Of a stretch of DNA of 64,000 nucleotides, positions 25,240 to 40,600 are shown in pieces. The translations under genes and the position numbers were made by a program. The notes below the pieces were generated by a model, which searched no databases, was not told the DNA's origin, and saw only the letters and a program-made list of their open reading frames with translations. The stretch is taken from the NCBI RefSeq assembly GCF_905220415.1, contig NC_059546.1, forward strand, positions 5,270,001 through 5,334,000, in the 5' to 3' direction. The number at the start of each line of letters is the position of its first letter. The stretch's first letter is position 1. This DNA is from Colias croceus. Lineage: Eukaryota > Arthropoda > Insecta > Lepidoptera > Pieridae.

Positions 25240-25571
25240 GTATTATGCATATTTGACAGCGAGCCGTCTAGCGCGGCGGAACGTTCGTCGGTTATACGTC
25301 TTTTGTCTTATTTTACTATGGCATTACCTATTCGGTGCCGTAAAGGCTAGCGAGACGGTTTGTCTGCGAGTACCCAGTTTTCTCGCCCTTGTTTATCTGG
25401 CTGGGGGTAGTTAGCGGCGAGGCACCACCCCGCGGCAGTGCTTCCGACGACCGCTCCGCGATGGCACGCTCGCTTGCCCCGCCTGCGTACGACTTTACAC
25501 GCGCCGCGATCAAACATACGTGAACTTTGACATCGCATAAATCACCTCGTAATTTATATGACGACTATAAA
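25240..25571 (+). promoter_or_regulatory. GC-rich 5' region of the DIP gene (5' UTR/promoter candidate)
   Basis: This is the GC-richest stretch directly upstream of the start codon, with many CpG dinucleotides between about 25255 and 25510. An in-frame TGA at 25521-25523 lies upstream of ATG 25572, so the coding frame begins after it. No TATA box or initiator could be fixed, so the transcription start remains unknown. Confidence 0.4.
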
Positions 25572-25638
25572 ATGACTCTTTTTTTACATTTATATTGTGT
25601 AATATGGATAGCGTTAACGGCCTGCTGCAGTACGACAG
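25572..25638 (+). CDS. DIP exon 1: signal peptide
   Basis: Sixty-seven bases encode MTLFLHLYCVIWIALTACCS plus TT, a typical hydrophobic signal peptide, ending in phase 1 at the consensus donor ACAG|GTGAGT. ATG 25572 is the first ATG after the in-frame stop at 25521 and has A at -3. Confidence 0.85.
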
Positions 25639-28600
25639 GTGAGTGGAGATTGCAATTAGCATTTTTATTTAGTTTGATGGCAACTTGTAAAAAAGTTTTA
25701 TTGATCGGATTTTTTGTTTACACTAGGTAACTGTATACATATTATATATTAGAAGTTTGTTCCTTCTTTCATCATGATAACGAGCATTTCGATAAACAAA
25801 TAGCAAAAATTATATTGAATTTGTAAAGAAATTCAAAAACACTAGAATATTTCTTTAAAAATATCTAAAAAATATTTTAAAGAATAAGTAAATGAACAAT
25901 AACGAAGCAATTTAAATAAAAGATTTTTCTTTTATGTAGCAGCTCCGCTTTTGATTCATAAAAAAAAACTTTTAGTTGTTATAACGAAGTATATTAATTT
26001 ACCGATAGCTACCTATTATTTAGGTTTATTTGAGTCGAATATTTTTGAATTAACTATTATCAACAAAGGAAACTAAAGTGGAAAAAGCTAGCCGTCTTTT
26101 AAATAATAAATTAAAAGCCATTATACTCATTCAATTAAACTAGAACTTTGCAAAGATAAGAACAAATTTAAATGAAAACATAACAGGGAGATGACGAACA
26201 CTCTTAACCGCACTGAGATTCTTCAAAAGCAAAATTTATTCAGAGGGAGATAAGAAGCTCTCGTATTTCTTAAACATAATTCAGTTAACAAGGGGAAGAA
26301 TCGCAAACAAAACGGACAGGGGTCGTCTCAGTGAGTCATCCGCGGATATCCGCAGGCATCTCCGCAGCAGACAGTTATGGATGTATGCCATTACTGTTGT
26401 AAATAAAATACGAGCGCTATTTTTACTGCATATCGATTATATTATGACGAACGTTTTGTAGGACTTTCCGTTCGAAATAATTGGTCATTGTTCCGGGAAT
26501 TATTTAAAAATTGGTGTTGATTTTTGTTTATTCTCTTTTTAAATTTTTTCTCGTTATTACCGGGAATTGTAAAACTTATTGCTTTTGTTTGTACTTATTT
26601 GGTTTCCTTTTTTGTTACTATATTTATGAGCGTTGTGGCCATTTTAATATTATTGTTATTTCTTATTTAATATAAAAAATGTTAATGTACCTATTAACAA
26701 TGTTCCTACCTACCAAGGAACAACGACAAGGGTATTATTATTTGCTTGAGGTTATACTCTGTTTCTGATAAGCAAAGTTAAATCCCTAAAGCCTCTAATG
26801 TACGTGAGGAAGCTGGAATAACGAAGCATCTGCAACATTGATCATACCTGGGATGGTCTCCTTATTAGAAGGCGTAAAGAGAATTCTAACTCAAATATAT
26901 TTATTGCATGAATGCATTATTATGCTAGCGACATTATAGCGACACATAGCAAAGCTTAGACAAGATATTTCTTTCCGTAAAGTTACTGAACAAGGCTTAT
27001 GGACCTCCTATGATTTTTCTTGTTTTATAAGATTTTACTACTACAATACTACTTTCAGACTCCGTTTTATTCGAATCTGAGTTCAATTCAAGGGCGTTAG
27101 TAAATATTTGCTCAAATAAAAATGTTTGTCGACTTGAATGGAACTGGGTCTTTGTTTAAAGAACCACTGCACTTAATTTAAATATTAATTCTATAAACGG
27201 TTCTAATCAATTGTGAACATGAGGAATTAAAGACCGAAAACCTTTTAAATTTTGTTACGTATAGCGGGTCACGTACCACAGGTCCGAAATCAAATATTTG
27301 AAAGTATTTGAAAGTCCCATAATAGTAGTAATAAATGTATGCAATCAGTACACCCACAAGCTATCTCTCCAACATTTAAATGGTGATAAAATTATAGTAA
27401 ATTAAAAGACTAATATGGCTTAATTACTTAAAGCGTATGAATCGCTACGAGGTTCCGTGAAATTTCTAAAGCCACAACTTGCGACTACTTACCGACGTGT
27501 TAATTCAAGATACTTAGTAGGAAATTGTTTTAAACCGACCACATAAAATCTTTATGGGTAAATACTTATATTAGAAAAAAAAAAATAACTAGAGGCAGGT
27601 CGATAAATTTAAGTCGTTTTTAAACTAACTAATAACTGTGTAAAATTTATGAGCTTAATGTTATGGCGAATAGAAGCTATGATTGCTTACAAAACGCTGC
27701 AAATTTTTTGAATGATCTTCATTTCAAAAAAATAAATGTAAAATTTATTCCTATTAAGTTGTATCGAAAATCTCCTGAAACCGTCTAAGATATACATCCA
27801 TACCTCCCTTCCGATGGACGGCGATGAAAACCTACCTATGAAGTCAAAAACAAAAACAAGCAAGAAGGAACAACATAGGAAATACCTAATATAATTCCAG
27901 ATACTCATCACATTAGCAAATTAACCATAGGTATTTCCTATAAAATATTATTATTGCTATGATAATTTTATGTGCGCATAATTTAGAATAACATTTATTA
28001 GACAAATCGCATTATTCACGTTACCACAGAGTTGCATAACGGTGTGATAATTACGCCTAAATCGAAATTGAATATCTATGAACTGTTTATTTTATTAGAG
28101 GTAGGTAATTCGCTTTTGTTCATCTGAAATTGGGAAGTTAAAATAGTTTATTTTTAACTTATGCATGTTTTAACGTAGTTAAAGAATATTATTAGTATAA
28201 TAACACCGATAATTTAGGAAAAATGTCGCTATAATTACGAATATTTTATTTTTGTAATGTAAAATGTTATAATTTTTTCATTGTGGTTGTGAAGTTATGA
28301 CCTTTAGTGTACCCAAACTTTTCAGGCGATTTATCACTTTAATAAAATTATGAGGGTATTTGTATTTATCTACGCAATATTTTTCATTTGTATCGGGATG
28401 TTTAAATCGTACTTATTTGAATAACACTGAAAGGGGAGGCTGCGACTTGACCACGCCTACTCATCGAGTTTAAGCTTTAGACTGTGTTTTTAATTTTTCT
28501 TGTTTACTCTGATTTATATTTAAGTACACCTCAGTCACTTGATACTTATTGACTTGTAAATAATTATCTTCAATCTTAAAGAATATTTACAAGGCTCTCG

Positions 28601-31600
28601 ATTGAGCATTACCATTTTATTGTTATTAATTATTAAAAATTAATTTAATTTATAAAAAGTTACGTCGCAACTTTTCGTAGGTATGCATTAATAAAACATT
28701 TAAAACAATAGTTTAACAACCCAAAACACTTTGTGAAAAGGGATTTTGTACAAAAAATTGCATGTGAAAATATTTCATTGTACCTACCTATTTGTTTGTA
28801 AGCGAATAAACTGAACCTGATTGTGACAATTTTTTGTTTCATTAAACATTAATTTAGAATTTAGATGTTTTAACATAGCTTCATTGATCTAATATATTAC
28901 CTATACTTTTATAGTATCTATGAAAAGATAGGTATCTAGAAAGATAAAATATCTAAAAGATATCTATGAGATTTGTAATATTATCCCTATGTTTTATTTT
29001 ACATTTTTTAATTGAAACGCTTATTAAATCGAAATACAAGGTTTTTTGCTCTTCAATGTAGGTATGTACCTACTCTAAAATGACAACAAAATTGACTTAT
29101 ACCTACTCAGTTCAGCTCTATATCACAATGTTTTAGTAATCTGTGTCTAAACGTTCAATGTGAATGAAACGTTGCCGCAATAATAAGAGATGAAGGTTAA
29201 AAAATATTTCTTATCTCAGAGAAATGCGCTTGGTGTTTATCCATAAACTAGCAAAACTCGTAGCGCTTTCTGACAAGAAAGCACTTCCCATAATAAAGCC
29301 TTAGATTTCTTTTTTTAACTGCAATCACGATTTTAGGTCACCTTTCAGAGCCTGATTGCTTCCACCAATCATTCAAAAATGTAACGCGTTGCAATGTGAA
29401 CGCTTTAATTCGATTCGGACCAAGAGATTTCACGTGATTATATCATTTCATTACTTAGTGTCAATTTGATATAAATAAAATCGGGAGATTCAGGATCGTA
29501 ATCTATGAAAGGACTTTTTTCCGATTCTTTTTGACAAATATAGGTACCTACTTTAATAATAGTTACATGCCTAGTACGTGTTACTAACCTAGTCTAGGTA
29601 ATAATACGTAAGAGTAAATTATAGAGAAATACTTATCTACTAAGTATATGTATAGGTACTTACTTAAATTTCAGGTTGGTAAATGTATTGCTATAATTAT
29701 TGTTTAAACTGGTATAAATTATTTCGAATGAACAATATTTGGTTTTTATATACATATACAATAATTGTTATTGTACAGATTGAAATTTAATTAATTAACA
29801 GCAAAGATATTAATTATTAATAAACCCATACAATATCCTTGAAGTTAATTAAACGTCAATTTATACCTAGTGTATTTATAAAGGGCTTATGAATCAAGCA
29901 GTTTTGATTTGGTATTTCATTATACTGTCAACATTAATATTGAACATAATAGTGAACGCACAATACAATGAATGCGTAAAAGTGTTGTACAGTATCCTTT
30001 TATAAATTTAAAAATTATTTGTCGAATTATTAAGTTAGTTTATTTAGTTTATATGTTTAAAATTAAAAGCAGTAGAATATGTCAATTATTTCATCTTTCA
30101 GTCTCATAAATCTCATTTAAATGCTTTAGAATTCATCAATTAATTTTTCAGTTTAAAAAAAAATACAAAATAGACACAATGCATAGAAATTGTCATATGA
30201 AACTTATTCCTTATATTAAACAGGTGCTGTATATTTTAATGCAACAAAAAACAGTTACTTGAATGAAATATAAACATCGTTTAATTAACATTAATAATAC
30301 AGCATAAAGAAATAATAAACATTTAACACTTTCATCCGATAGGTTCCTCTAAGTATCAGTCTTTTGGCCCAATACAGAGGCGATATTCAGTTTATACGAT
30401 GTTATTCATCCTAAGCTGCTCAGAGAGCCTTGTAAATATTCCGCAACAACGATAAGGCTTTTATAAAATATCGCAGTCAGTTTTCTTACCCAACACAATA
30501 CTATATTCTATGTTGTTATTATTCATTTATTTTAGAATATTGAATTAAAGTTTGGTAGGTTCTACGTAGTAGGTATTTGAATTACATGTAAGTTATTTAC
30601 AGGTTTATTTTTAATAAGGCTTGTTATCAACAATATTGTAAGATACACAAAAGTCAGTTTTATATCTAATGCTCACATTATACATTCATACAATAAACTA
30701 ACTTTAAGTTTATTTATACTGCACAGCTTTTATTAACTCTACTAGATGTCAAAGCATTGCAGTCTTCATTACGACTAATTGGGTATGGCTATATTAAATA
30801 ATCCATTTTTATTAAATAACTAGCTTATTCGAGAGAAATAATATTAAACATGATATAAATTTAGATCCTGTGTGACATGAATATCATAAATAATATACTA
30901 TTAATTTAATTAAAGAGGATAAAAAAGGAGTAGAATATTTTGGGTTAGGTACATGTTACTTAATGTACGTACTTAATAATATTATGAATGGCAGCACATC
31001 TGATAGCAGGGATCTTAGGACTCAATTTCAAGTTTCAGTTGGGGTGTATTACACTGTGTTACCAAGGTTATTAAAATTATAATGGTAGGAGACGTTGGTG
31101 ATGAGAACTTCTCTATGCCTGCGAAAGTTCATAAAAACACAGGTCTTATGCTTGATTTCTCTCCGGATCCTGCTTTCCATAAAGACTGAGCTTGGATACC
31201 CTTGTGATAATAACTATATTTAGGACTAAAAAATATATTCTGCGTATATGGTTTAGGATCGTAATACGGTAAAGTAGGTACGGTTAAATTATAATTATAT
31301 TATTGCATTTGTGTCTGAGCAAATCTTACAGCATTGCCAAACTTATCTTTTTTATGTCTTAGGCGAAAAAACTCTATTACGCTTGTACAAAAACATCCAA
31401 AACGCAAAACGATCTAGGTATTCCTTTTTTCAGCTTAAACTACATAAAGCATTCACTACGCTCTGATAGTCTCACATTATCGAAGAAACCCAAAAGATTG
31501 GTTAGACAAAAGCACTTTATATTATCTGACAAAGCTTGAACTTGATGTTTATATACCTACTACTAAGTAATGTTAATTCCAAGTCCACGCTAACATTTAC

Positions 31601-34600
31601 CAAATTTATAAGTAAATTAATAAAAAAATATATTCTATGTAGGTATTGATTTTATTAATTATGAGCGCACAAACTACATTAATAAAAACATAAATTTATG
31701 ATAATATTAATTTTCTTTTTATTATTAAAAAAAGGATATAATTAAATCTTATTTAAGTATAAACATAGCTTTTTTGTTTTGTACAATAAATTCTGCCAGT
31801 AACGGGTTCATGACAATTGAATTCGTTTCACATTTTTTGACTTTAATGTAAACATATCTTGACGTGAGCTTAATAGGGTCTATACGGGTAAATTCTTTCA
31901 AGTGATGTGTTGTTTTTCCCAGAATCAGTAACATAAGAATCCCATTTTCCTTTGAACGTTATGTTTTTCTCTGAAGTTGAATATAAAATAGATTATATAA
32001 ATCTTCTTTTGTACGTTTCAAATAATTTATCATTGAACTATAATTTATTAAGCTATTGCATAGCTTCTATCGCGGGGCGCGGGCCTTGAGCGCGGGGACC
32101 GAATCGAGAAATTCCGTAACGAAAAAACCTCACGCTCCCCACTCCGACGGGCGGAGGTGTGGCTTGATGGCATCGCTTGCAATAGCTTTACCGCGGCAGT
32201 CCCCGAGTGCCACACGTCGTTTTTTTCTAATGTAAGCTGTCTTGGTCACAATATTCAAAGAACTTTCCACTATAAAAGTAGAAATAAGCTATAATACATT
32301 GCCGTCAGGCTGTCGCCTTTAGGAATACTGCTTGGCTAGCGCGAGCGTAGTAAACAAAGTCAACAGGAATTTTATAGCATTAGTACTAGAAAGAGTTAAA
32401 GACTTAAACCATTTTATTTTACTAGCTTTTAATGTGTGCTAATAACAATGGCTTTTCAACGATTAGATCATTAAACTAATTGCAAAGAAAAGAAGTACCT
32501 AAGAGAAGTACTTCGTTTAGTTGTATGTATTAGGTACTTGATTTCGTATCTCTTATAGCGTACGTTATGCTTTGAACTTCGATCCTATAAAAATATGAAT
32601 ACACATTACACATAATAACATAGTTAGTAAGTTTTAAAATATCTAAACTGGCTTACTATTTATTTAAATTAATTAATTTTCACTTTCACCAATCAGATCG
32701 ATACAATTGATCATAGAATTATTTAATATTTCTCTACAATGCAGAGGTTGAAAACATCGCAGTTGCTATTAAGACGTTGATTGAAGTTATCCAATTCACT
32801 TATAGTGAAGTGGGCTCGGTTGTTTACACGCTGACCCCGCGTCAACGTTGCGAACCCCTCGATAGCAAAGTGCTAATTTAATGTCTCTATTTACTATTTA
32901 CGTATTTTGTAATACTTGAACAGTTCTCATTAGAAACATGATTTATTTATTATTTATGAAAATGGCTACCACGATTTCGAACGCTTAAAATAGTCAGCTT
33001 AAAACTTGCGGATAGCCATTGTCCTGTCACACTCTATGTCGCAAATGCCATTCGTAGCTGTTGATATTTTCTGTTTCTCTAAAGAAGTAACAAAGGACGT
33101 TTGCGAAATAATTAAAACAGTGATATAGTTTTTCATAAGCTCATCGATTTGCCAATAATATAGTTTATGTCAACAAGCTTCAAATTCAATAATAAAGTTT
33201 AGTTAGGCTTAACTTTTTTGAGTAAATTAAATAAAATGAAGTCCACTTATTCTTATTAAATGGAATTTTAAAATAAAACTGATATATAATAAGTAATAAC
33301 TAAACAGCATACAAAATAAAAATAATATCATCTTATATCCACTATAAGTTCTTATCTCAAAAGTTTACGCATAAACGGAAATCTATCATTAACAAACTAT
33401 ATAAATCCGTTATTCAAGAACTCCGCGCATTAAAACTTTCGAACAACAATGCTCCATACAAAAACGCTAAATCTCTCAACAAACATGTAAAAAGAGCACA
33501 TCTCGTTAGGGTGTACCCATCGAACATACTTGTGTGTGTCAATTATTCATCTGTACGTCGATAATGGAACAATCCTGTCGGCTTCGCAAAGAGGGGCTGT
33601 CAGCGCTAGCCGTAATGGTATATTTACTGTGAAGCCGCGGAAAAAGCGATCCTATTTAGTGCGTCGAAGAGGCAAACGCAATTAATGCTAAGTTTAAATT
33701 ACCACAATGATTCGACCTACACCATCCATTAGCAAGTATACGAACTCTTGCCACGTGTACATAGTGAATAGTTGGATAGTCAGTTTATTCCTGAGCATTG
33801 GAGACAATTATAGCGTAGGGCAATTTAAAATAATTTTTACGGTAATTAATTCAGTGTTATAGTGTTTTTAAAATCTATAAAAAATATATGTATGTTGTAA
33901 GATAATGTAATAGAGAAAACAAGAAAATTTACAAGTGCAAAATCCAATTACATCATACAAAATACAAATAACTCAATTGATTATTACAACTATCTGATTT
34001 GAGATATTAATCGTAATTATATTACTCCTCCGATAATTACATTTGAAATCAAATAACATTATTATAATTTATAATCCTAAACTCAAATAAGCAAGTAATT
34101 GAAGCTCAAACAAAATATTTGGCAAATAAATACATAACACAATATATTACGCTCAAAATAATCTCAACACGAATATTAATTCACTTAATGTTGGTTATGG
34201 GCCCAGGGGACGCGTTGTGGCGTTTTTATATCTCCCACTTTCCATTGATGCTATAAATTTAATAGCATCAACAAGCCAGCAGTTAAACGGATTTTTAGTA
34301 CTTTTTTAATATAAAAATAGGAAAGGGACAGTCTTCTGACTGGGTTTTTACAATCGTACACCCAGCACGTTACAATTAGTACTATGATCTTCTGAGAAAT
34401 GTGTAAGTAACTGATTTTCTAGCTTCGATTAATATCTTTACTGAATTGAAATTTAGTTGAGATTTTTTATGTTCGTATTTATAATTAACCTAATTCTAAG
34501 TATGATTCGCATGAATGTTGACATTATAATAATTATATCTACTCTATTATCATACCTACCAATTATATTGATTTTCCCTATCACTGTAATCGAGGGCTTC

Positions 34601-37600
34601 AATATCTTTTGTAGTTTTGTGTTAGCGATCACATGTTACACAAAGAATCGTTATGGATAATTATAGATGGGGTTTGGTATTAATTTCCTCTTCCTGCTCG
34701 TGCGCCTCTACTTAGTATCTACTCGGAAAATATGTATTTTGTAATGGTCAATAATTTATAAGTCCTGACTTCACATCCAGCAAAAATAGTATTTTACAAT
34801 GCCCTACCCTGCAAGTAGGTACCCTTTTAAATATTCGTTCAAAAATCTCTATTTTTTATAAGATATAGAGCGGCTTCGTCTATAGTAATATTTAGTATAC
34901 AAAATTTGATAACATAATTCACAATAAAAACTTTAATATTCACAGTAAAAACAAAGTTAAGGTACCTACATACTTAGTTGCAATAGTCGCTTCGGCATAA
35001 TATAGAAGAATATTCCGTATCGCTTGTGGTTTTTATATCTAGCTACTTCATGGGGTCGTGGTGGACGAGGAAACTAATAAGTCTTCAATGGTTAGCCTGC
35101 TCTATATTATTTACACACAGGAAATAACGAGAACACAGGTGTCGATTACAATCATAGTGTCAACAAACGTATTACAATGTTGCTTCGTTTGAATAATGCA
35201 AAGATTTTTATATAAAACTAGCGGTCCGCCCCGGCTTCGCCCGTGGTACATGTTTACGTTTTCTCTACATAAGATCCATCCTCGTACTTCAAGGAATATA
35301 ATAAAAAAAGAATTATCGAAATCGGTTCAGCCGTTCTCGAGTTATGCGCTTACCAACACATTTTGCGATTCATTTTTATATAAGATTTATATATTATTAT
35401 AAAAATTTAATTGAAACACATTCTGTTGATGGCACCACATAAATGAACTGCGCTTTGTTAAAATAAATCATAAAACTTCTTTGAAAATAGCTATCTACTG
35501 GTTCTTAGAATATGATGTACAAACAACGTTGTAAACAAAAGTACCTATGTGAAATGAGAAATTATAAAATACGTATTTAGTTAAACATAGTCTATAGCAT
35601 ATCAAAGAAATATTTTCTTACATACAATACATATTATAATTCTTGTTACTGTTGTTATTGTATTTTCTACTTGCCCTTAGCTTTGAAGAATAATTAAGTC
35701 TTTGTATGTATTACTACAAGAAATATTAAATGCGGAAAAGCTTATAATAAATTTTTACTATAATATTATTTCACTCAAGCAGCTTGTTTCGGTTTCTCCA
35801 GGGTAAAAGCAGATAAAAAATGTAAAGAAAGGGTAAATTTTACAAAAGAAAATTCGATTTTAATCAAATCATAACCCTTATAGGATAATATGAGACATAG
35901 GTATTACCTAGATATACTAAAATATAGTAAATCTATACTTACTAATATTATGAAGCTGAAGAGTGTTTGTATGAACGCGCTAATCTCAAGAACTACTGGT
36001 CCGGTTTGAAAATTATTTCAGTGTTGGGTAGCTCATTTAGCAAGGAAGGCTATATATATCATCACCAACAGAAGAGGAGAAATGCGGGTGAAACCGCGGA
36101 GCACAGCAACTCATGGGCGTAGCCACGGTGGGGCAGGGTGGGGCGCTTGCCCCACCCAGGCTTTGACCTGGAAGGTACCTAACCAAACTCAAAACTCAAA
36201 AAACTCAAAACTCAAACATTTATTTATTCAATTAGACTTCTTTTAGAAGCACTTTTGAAACGTCATTACATATTTTAACATTTACCACCGATTCGGAAAG
36301 CAGTATCTACGGAGAAGAATCGGCAAGAAACTCCATAGTTGCTCTTTTTAATCATGTCAGTTTTACAATTTAATTTTACAAAATACATTATATGTGTTAT
36401 ATGTACATTATAATCATAATATGCCAAAGAACTGTCCTGTGGTTTTTACGCGACAACCCTCCATGGGTTTTTATCGTCCATATATTCCTTAATACTGTAA
36501 TAGGCTCTCTGAATAAGTACATTTTTTATATAAGTTTTAAATTTAGAACTACTGAACTCTTTAATATTATGAGGAATTCTGATGTAAAAGCGTATACCTT
36601 GACCCATAAATGAATTTTTAACTTTAGCTAGCCGGAAAAATGGAATTTCAATTTTATTTCTGTTTCTTGTGTCATAACAATGTCTATCTCCTACTTTTGT
36701 GTGTAAATAAGCGTTATTGTGTACATATAAAATATTATTAAATATATACTGCGACGGTACAGTAAGGATACCAGTATTCTTAAAGAGATCTCTTAGTGAG
36801 TCTCGAGCACGCAAATTATATATAGAGCGTATGGCTCTTTTCTGTAGTATAAATATAGTTTCTATATCTGCACCCCTGCCCCATAGTAGAATTCCATAGG
36901 ACATAATGCTATGAAAGTAGCTAAAGTAAACCAATCTAGCCGTCTCTTCATCGGTGAGATGCCTTATTCTTCTCACTGCATATGCAGCTGAGCTGAGCTT
37001 AGCAGCGGTGGTAGTAATATGGGCCCCCCATTGTAGCTTCTCATCTAGTGTCAAACCAAGAAAAACAGTAGATTCCACAGGGTATAATACCTCCCCGTTT
37101 AAAATAATATTCCTTTTCACCTTTTTTACATTTGGGAGGATAAATTCTACACAATTTGTTTTTTTTGCATTTAGTAGTAAATTATTAGCATTAAACCAAT
37201 CGGATATGCGTGAAAGAGCAGAGTTTACTTCGTCAACATTTGTGTCATGTCTATCCACATTAAATATTAATGAGGTGTCATCTGCAAACAGTACTATTTC
37301 ACACATATCCTGCAAATAATAAGGTAGGTCATTAATATACACTAAGAACAAAAACGGTCCTAAGATAGATCCCTGCGGAACACCTATGTTAATCGGCGCA
37401 CCGCAAGATTTCTTTTCATTAACGACAACGGTTTGTACCCTGTTCTGAAGATATGAAGCTATGAGATCCTGAGCTAAACCTTTGATACCATAAAAATTTA
37501 GTTTCCGTAATAGAGTGGAATGTTCTACACAGTCGAAAGCCTTAGAAAGGTCGCAGAATATCCCCAAAGCATTCTTTGAATTTTCCCATGCTTTGTATAT

Positions 37601-40600
37601 ATGTGACAAAAGAGCTACTCCGGCATCAGTGGTAGAGCGCCCCTTTGTGAAACCATACTGTTTGGCGTGCAGTAAACCATTTGATGCAAAATGACTACTT
37701 AATTGGTTTAAGATTAATTTCTCGAAGACTTTGCTCAAAGTTGGTAATATGGAAATTGGCCTATAGTTATTACAGTCTTCTTGGTCACCACTTTTAAATA
37801 AAGGAATAACTTTGCTAAACTTTAGTAAATCAGGGAATATACCACAGTCGCAACACTGATTAAATATAAACGCTAGATGTTTGGCAATATTTTCTATGAT
37901 ATTATTTACTAAATTAACAGACATACCCCAGAGATCACATGTTTTTTTTTAAATTTAATGTTTTAAACGTTTTAACAATTTCATCAGCAGTCACGTGGCG
38001 CAATTCAAATAATTTGTTACACTCAGCAACGTGGTCCCTCAAAAAGGACTCTGCAAGCGCTGAGGACGAATTTAATTTCTTAGTAATACTAGCAGGGACA
38101 CTACTAAAGAAATCTTCAAAAGCAAGCGCAACATCAGCACTTTTGTCAATGACCCTACCAGCATTGACAAGTTTTATGGTACTATCATTTGATTGGCTTT
38201 TGCCCATTTCACCATTAATAATTGTCCAAACCGTTTTAACTTTATTGTCTTCTTCTTCTTCTCTTAAATAATGGCTTCACCCAATAAAAAGGGACTTCGC
38301 CAATGTCCAGTGTATATGGGAGAGACAGGACTCAAATAACAGAGTTGCGTATTTTATCTCTGACATACAAACTCTTGGCAGTGGAACAAACTTTTTTAAA
38401 CGTTTTTGAATAATTTCTAACGTAACTAAGAAATGATAAGTCTTTGTTATATTGTTTCATACCATATAACTCGTAAAGAACGTTCCTGCATCTGAGTATA
38501 CTAGGAGTTGCCCATTGACTGAATGGTAAATCCTTGGTAATAGTTAAAGATTTAACTTTAAATATTTTTTCATATTCACTATGAATTAATTTAAAAAGAT
38601 TTGTAAACATTTCACAAGGATTTTTATGAAAGGATTGATCATTCAGGTCAGGCAGTTTATCTATACATATAATAAAATCGTAGGAAAGTCAAAACTGTAC
38701 ATTGAATATTTTTTTAAAAGAATACATAATCCATGATCTATAATCGATATAGAAGCCAAAAACATAGTTTTTAGAATTTTTGTCTGTTTGTCTGTTTGTC
38801 TGTTTGTCTGTTTGTCTGTTTGTCTGTTTGTCTGTATGTATTTCCTTGCTAATCTCAGAAAGTACTGCATAGATTGACTTCAAATTTTGCATGAATATTA
38901 CTAACAGGTCGGGTGAGGCTATAGGCTACATATTATCAAGCTATCACCTACGGGGGAGGAGCTGTGAACCTTTATTTTTCTTACGTATTCCGTGTATTAC
39001 GACAGCGTACAATCTAAAGACTCATGTTTAAATGTTGGTTTCGAGTAAGCCATGCTATTATCTAGCTTTACAAAATAAAAACTATGTCATTTACGTAATT
39101 TGGGCAGAGAAACAGTTTAATGAATTTAGTAGTATAAAGACAAATTAGAAACAGCGCCATCTATTAAATGTTATAAAAATCAATTCAATTTACACGTTAA
39201 CTATTGGAAATTAATAATCAAATGACGCATATATAAATGTTGTTTGACAATATCTATATTGACACTATAAAAATTATGCCATTTAAGTAACTTGGGAAGA
39301 GAAACATAGCTTAAAGAATGTAAGTTGTATAATGTTAATTTTGTAACAGCGCCATCTATGAGATTTCGTAAAAATCAAATCAATTTACATGTTAACACTA
39401 CTGAACACAATGTTAAAAATTAATAATTTAAATATAATTATGTTATTTATTTATTTAACTCTTTAACCCATATCTTCCGTTCCCTATAAGATATATTTCG
39501 TGTAAATAATAAACTACATTTTTTTAAAGTGAGGGTAGATGTTTATTATTTTAAGTAAAAATAGACACCATTATCTACAGTTAATCTAATGATTGTGTTC
39601 CAAAGAGTATAATAATATATTGTTGTGTTCATTAGTTACAATTTTAAAAATCTTCGTGTTTTATAAATTTACTAGCTTACCGCCCGCGGCTTCGTCCGCT
39701 TTGTCTAAAACCTAATAAATTATGTACTAAAACCTTCCTCTTGAATCAGTCTATCTATTAAAAAAAACCGCATCAAAATCTGTTGCGAAGTTTTAAAGAT
39801 TTAAGCATACAAAGGGACATAGGGACACAGGGACACAGAAAGCGACTTTTTTCATACTATGTAGTGATATTTATAAAGCAATTGAATGCCATAAAACAAA
39901 AAATATCAAATGCAATCTTCGTGTTTTGTGAATTTTCACCATCATGCGTTCCCACAAAAGGTAAGTTGTTACTTACAGGTATTTATTGAAATGAAATGAA
40001 ATGAAATGATTCTTTTATTATTTTGAGGTGCATTGGGAACAGAAGTTTTTGATAAAATTTTATTTGTAAGTAGTTTTTTTTTATAGATTTACAGTTAACT
40101 TTTGATTTTTTTATTTACAGATTCAATGCTAATAAAATTATATCGCCTTTGGAAGACGATTTCTGCTGATATTTTTACTACACCACTTGAAAATTGATGA
40201 TTTGATGATAAAGACAGTAGCAGCGAGGATTAAGTGGAAATTAGTAATCATCCGCTTCGTCAATTTTTGACTGAAGTTAATGTCCAACGTCCAATGGTTC
40301 AATCATTGGAAGTATCTCGGGAAATTTTGGAGGATATTTTTCAGGAAGGAGAGGAGGGGTAGCCAACCACATATCAAACTACTACGTTTTAGTACCGAAA
40401 AAATTTTTATTGCCAAATGAAACGTAAATTTTGCACTCACAACTTTACAAGTAATGTTTTTATTTTGACTTTGCGGTTATCTGATTATAATATTTATCGT
40501 TATGGCTATCGACGTACCGACCGTACTGGGATCAGAGTAGGTACATGATATACAGTTCATCATCCAGGATTGCTTAGAGCATTTTCACACTGAAAAAGAT

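Noticed and set aside
25527..25571. N-terminal extension of the DIP protein
   Set aside because: The extended frame begins with TTG, not ATG; ATG 25572 gives a clean signal peptide and is preceded by an in-frame stop at 25521.
36954..37319. Plus-strand 121-residue frame
   Set aside because: Antisense shadow of the LINE reverse transcriptase.
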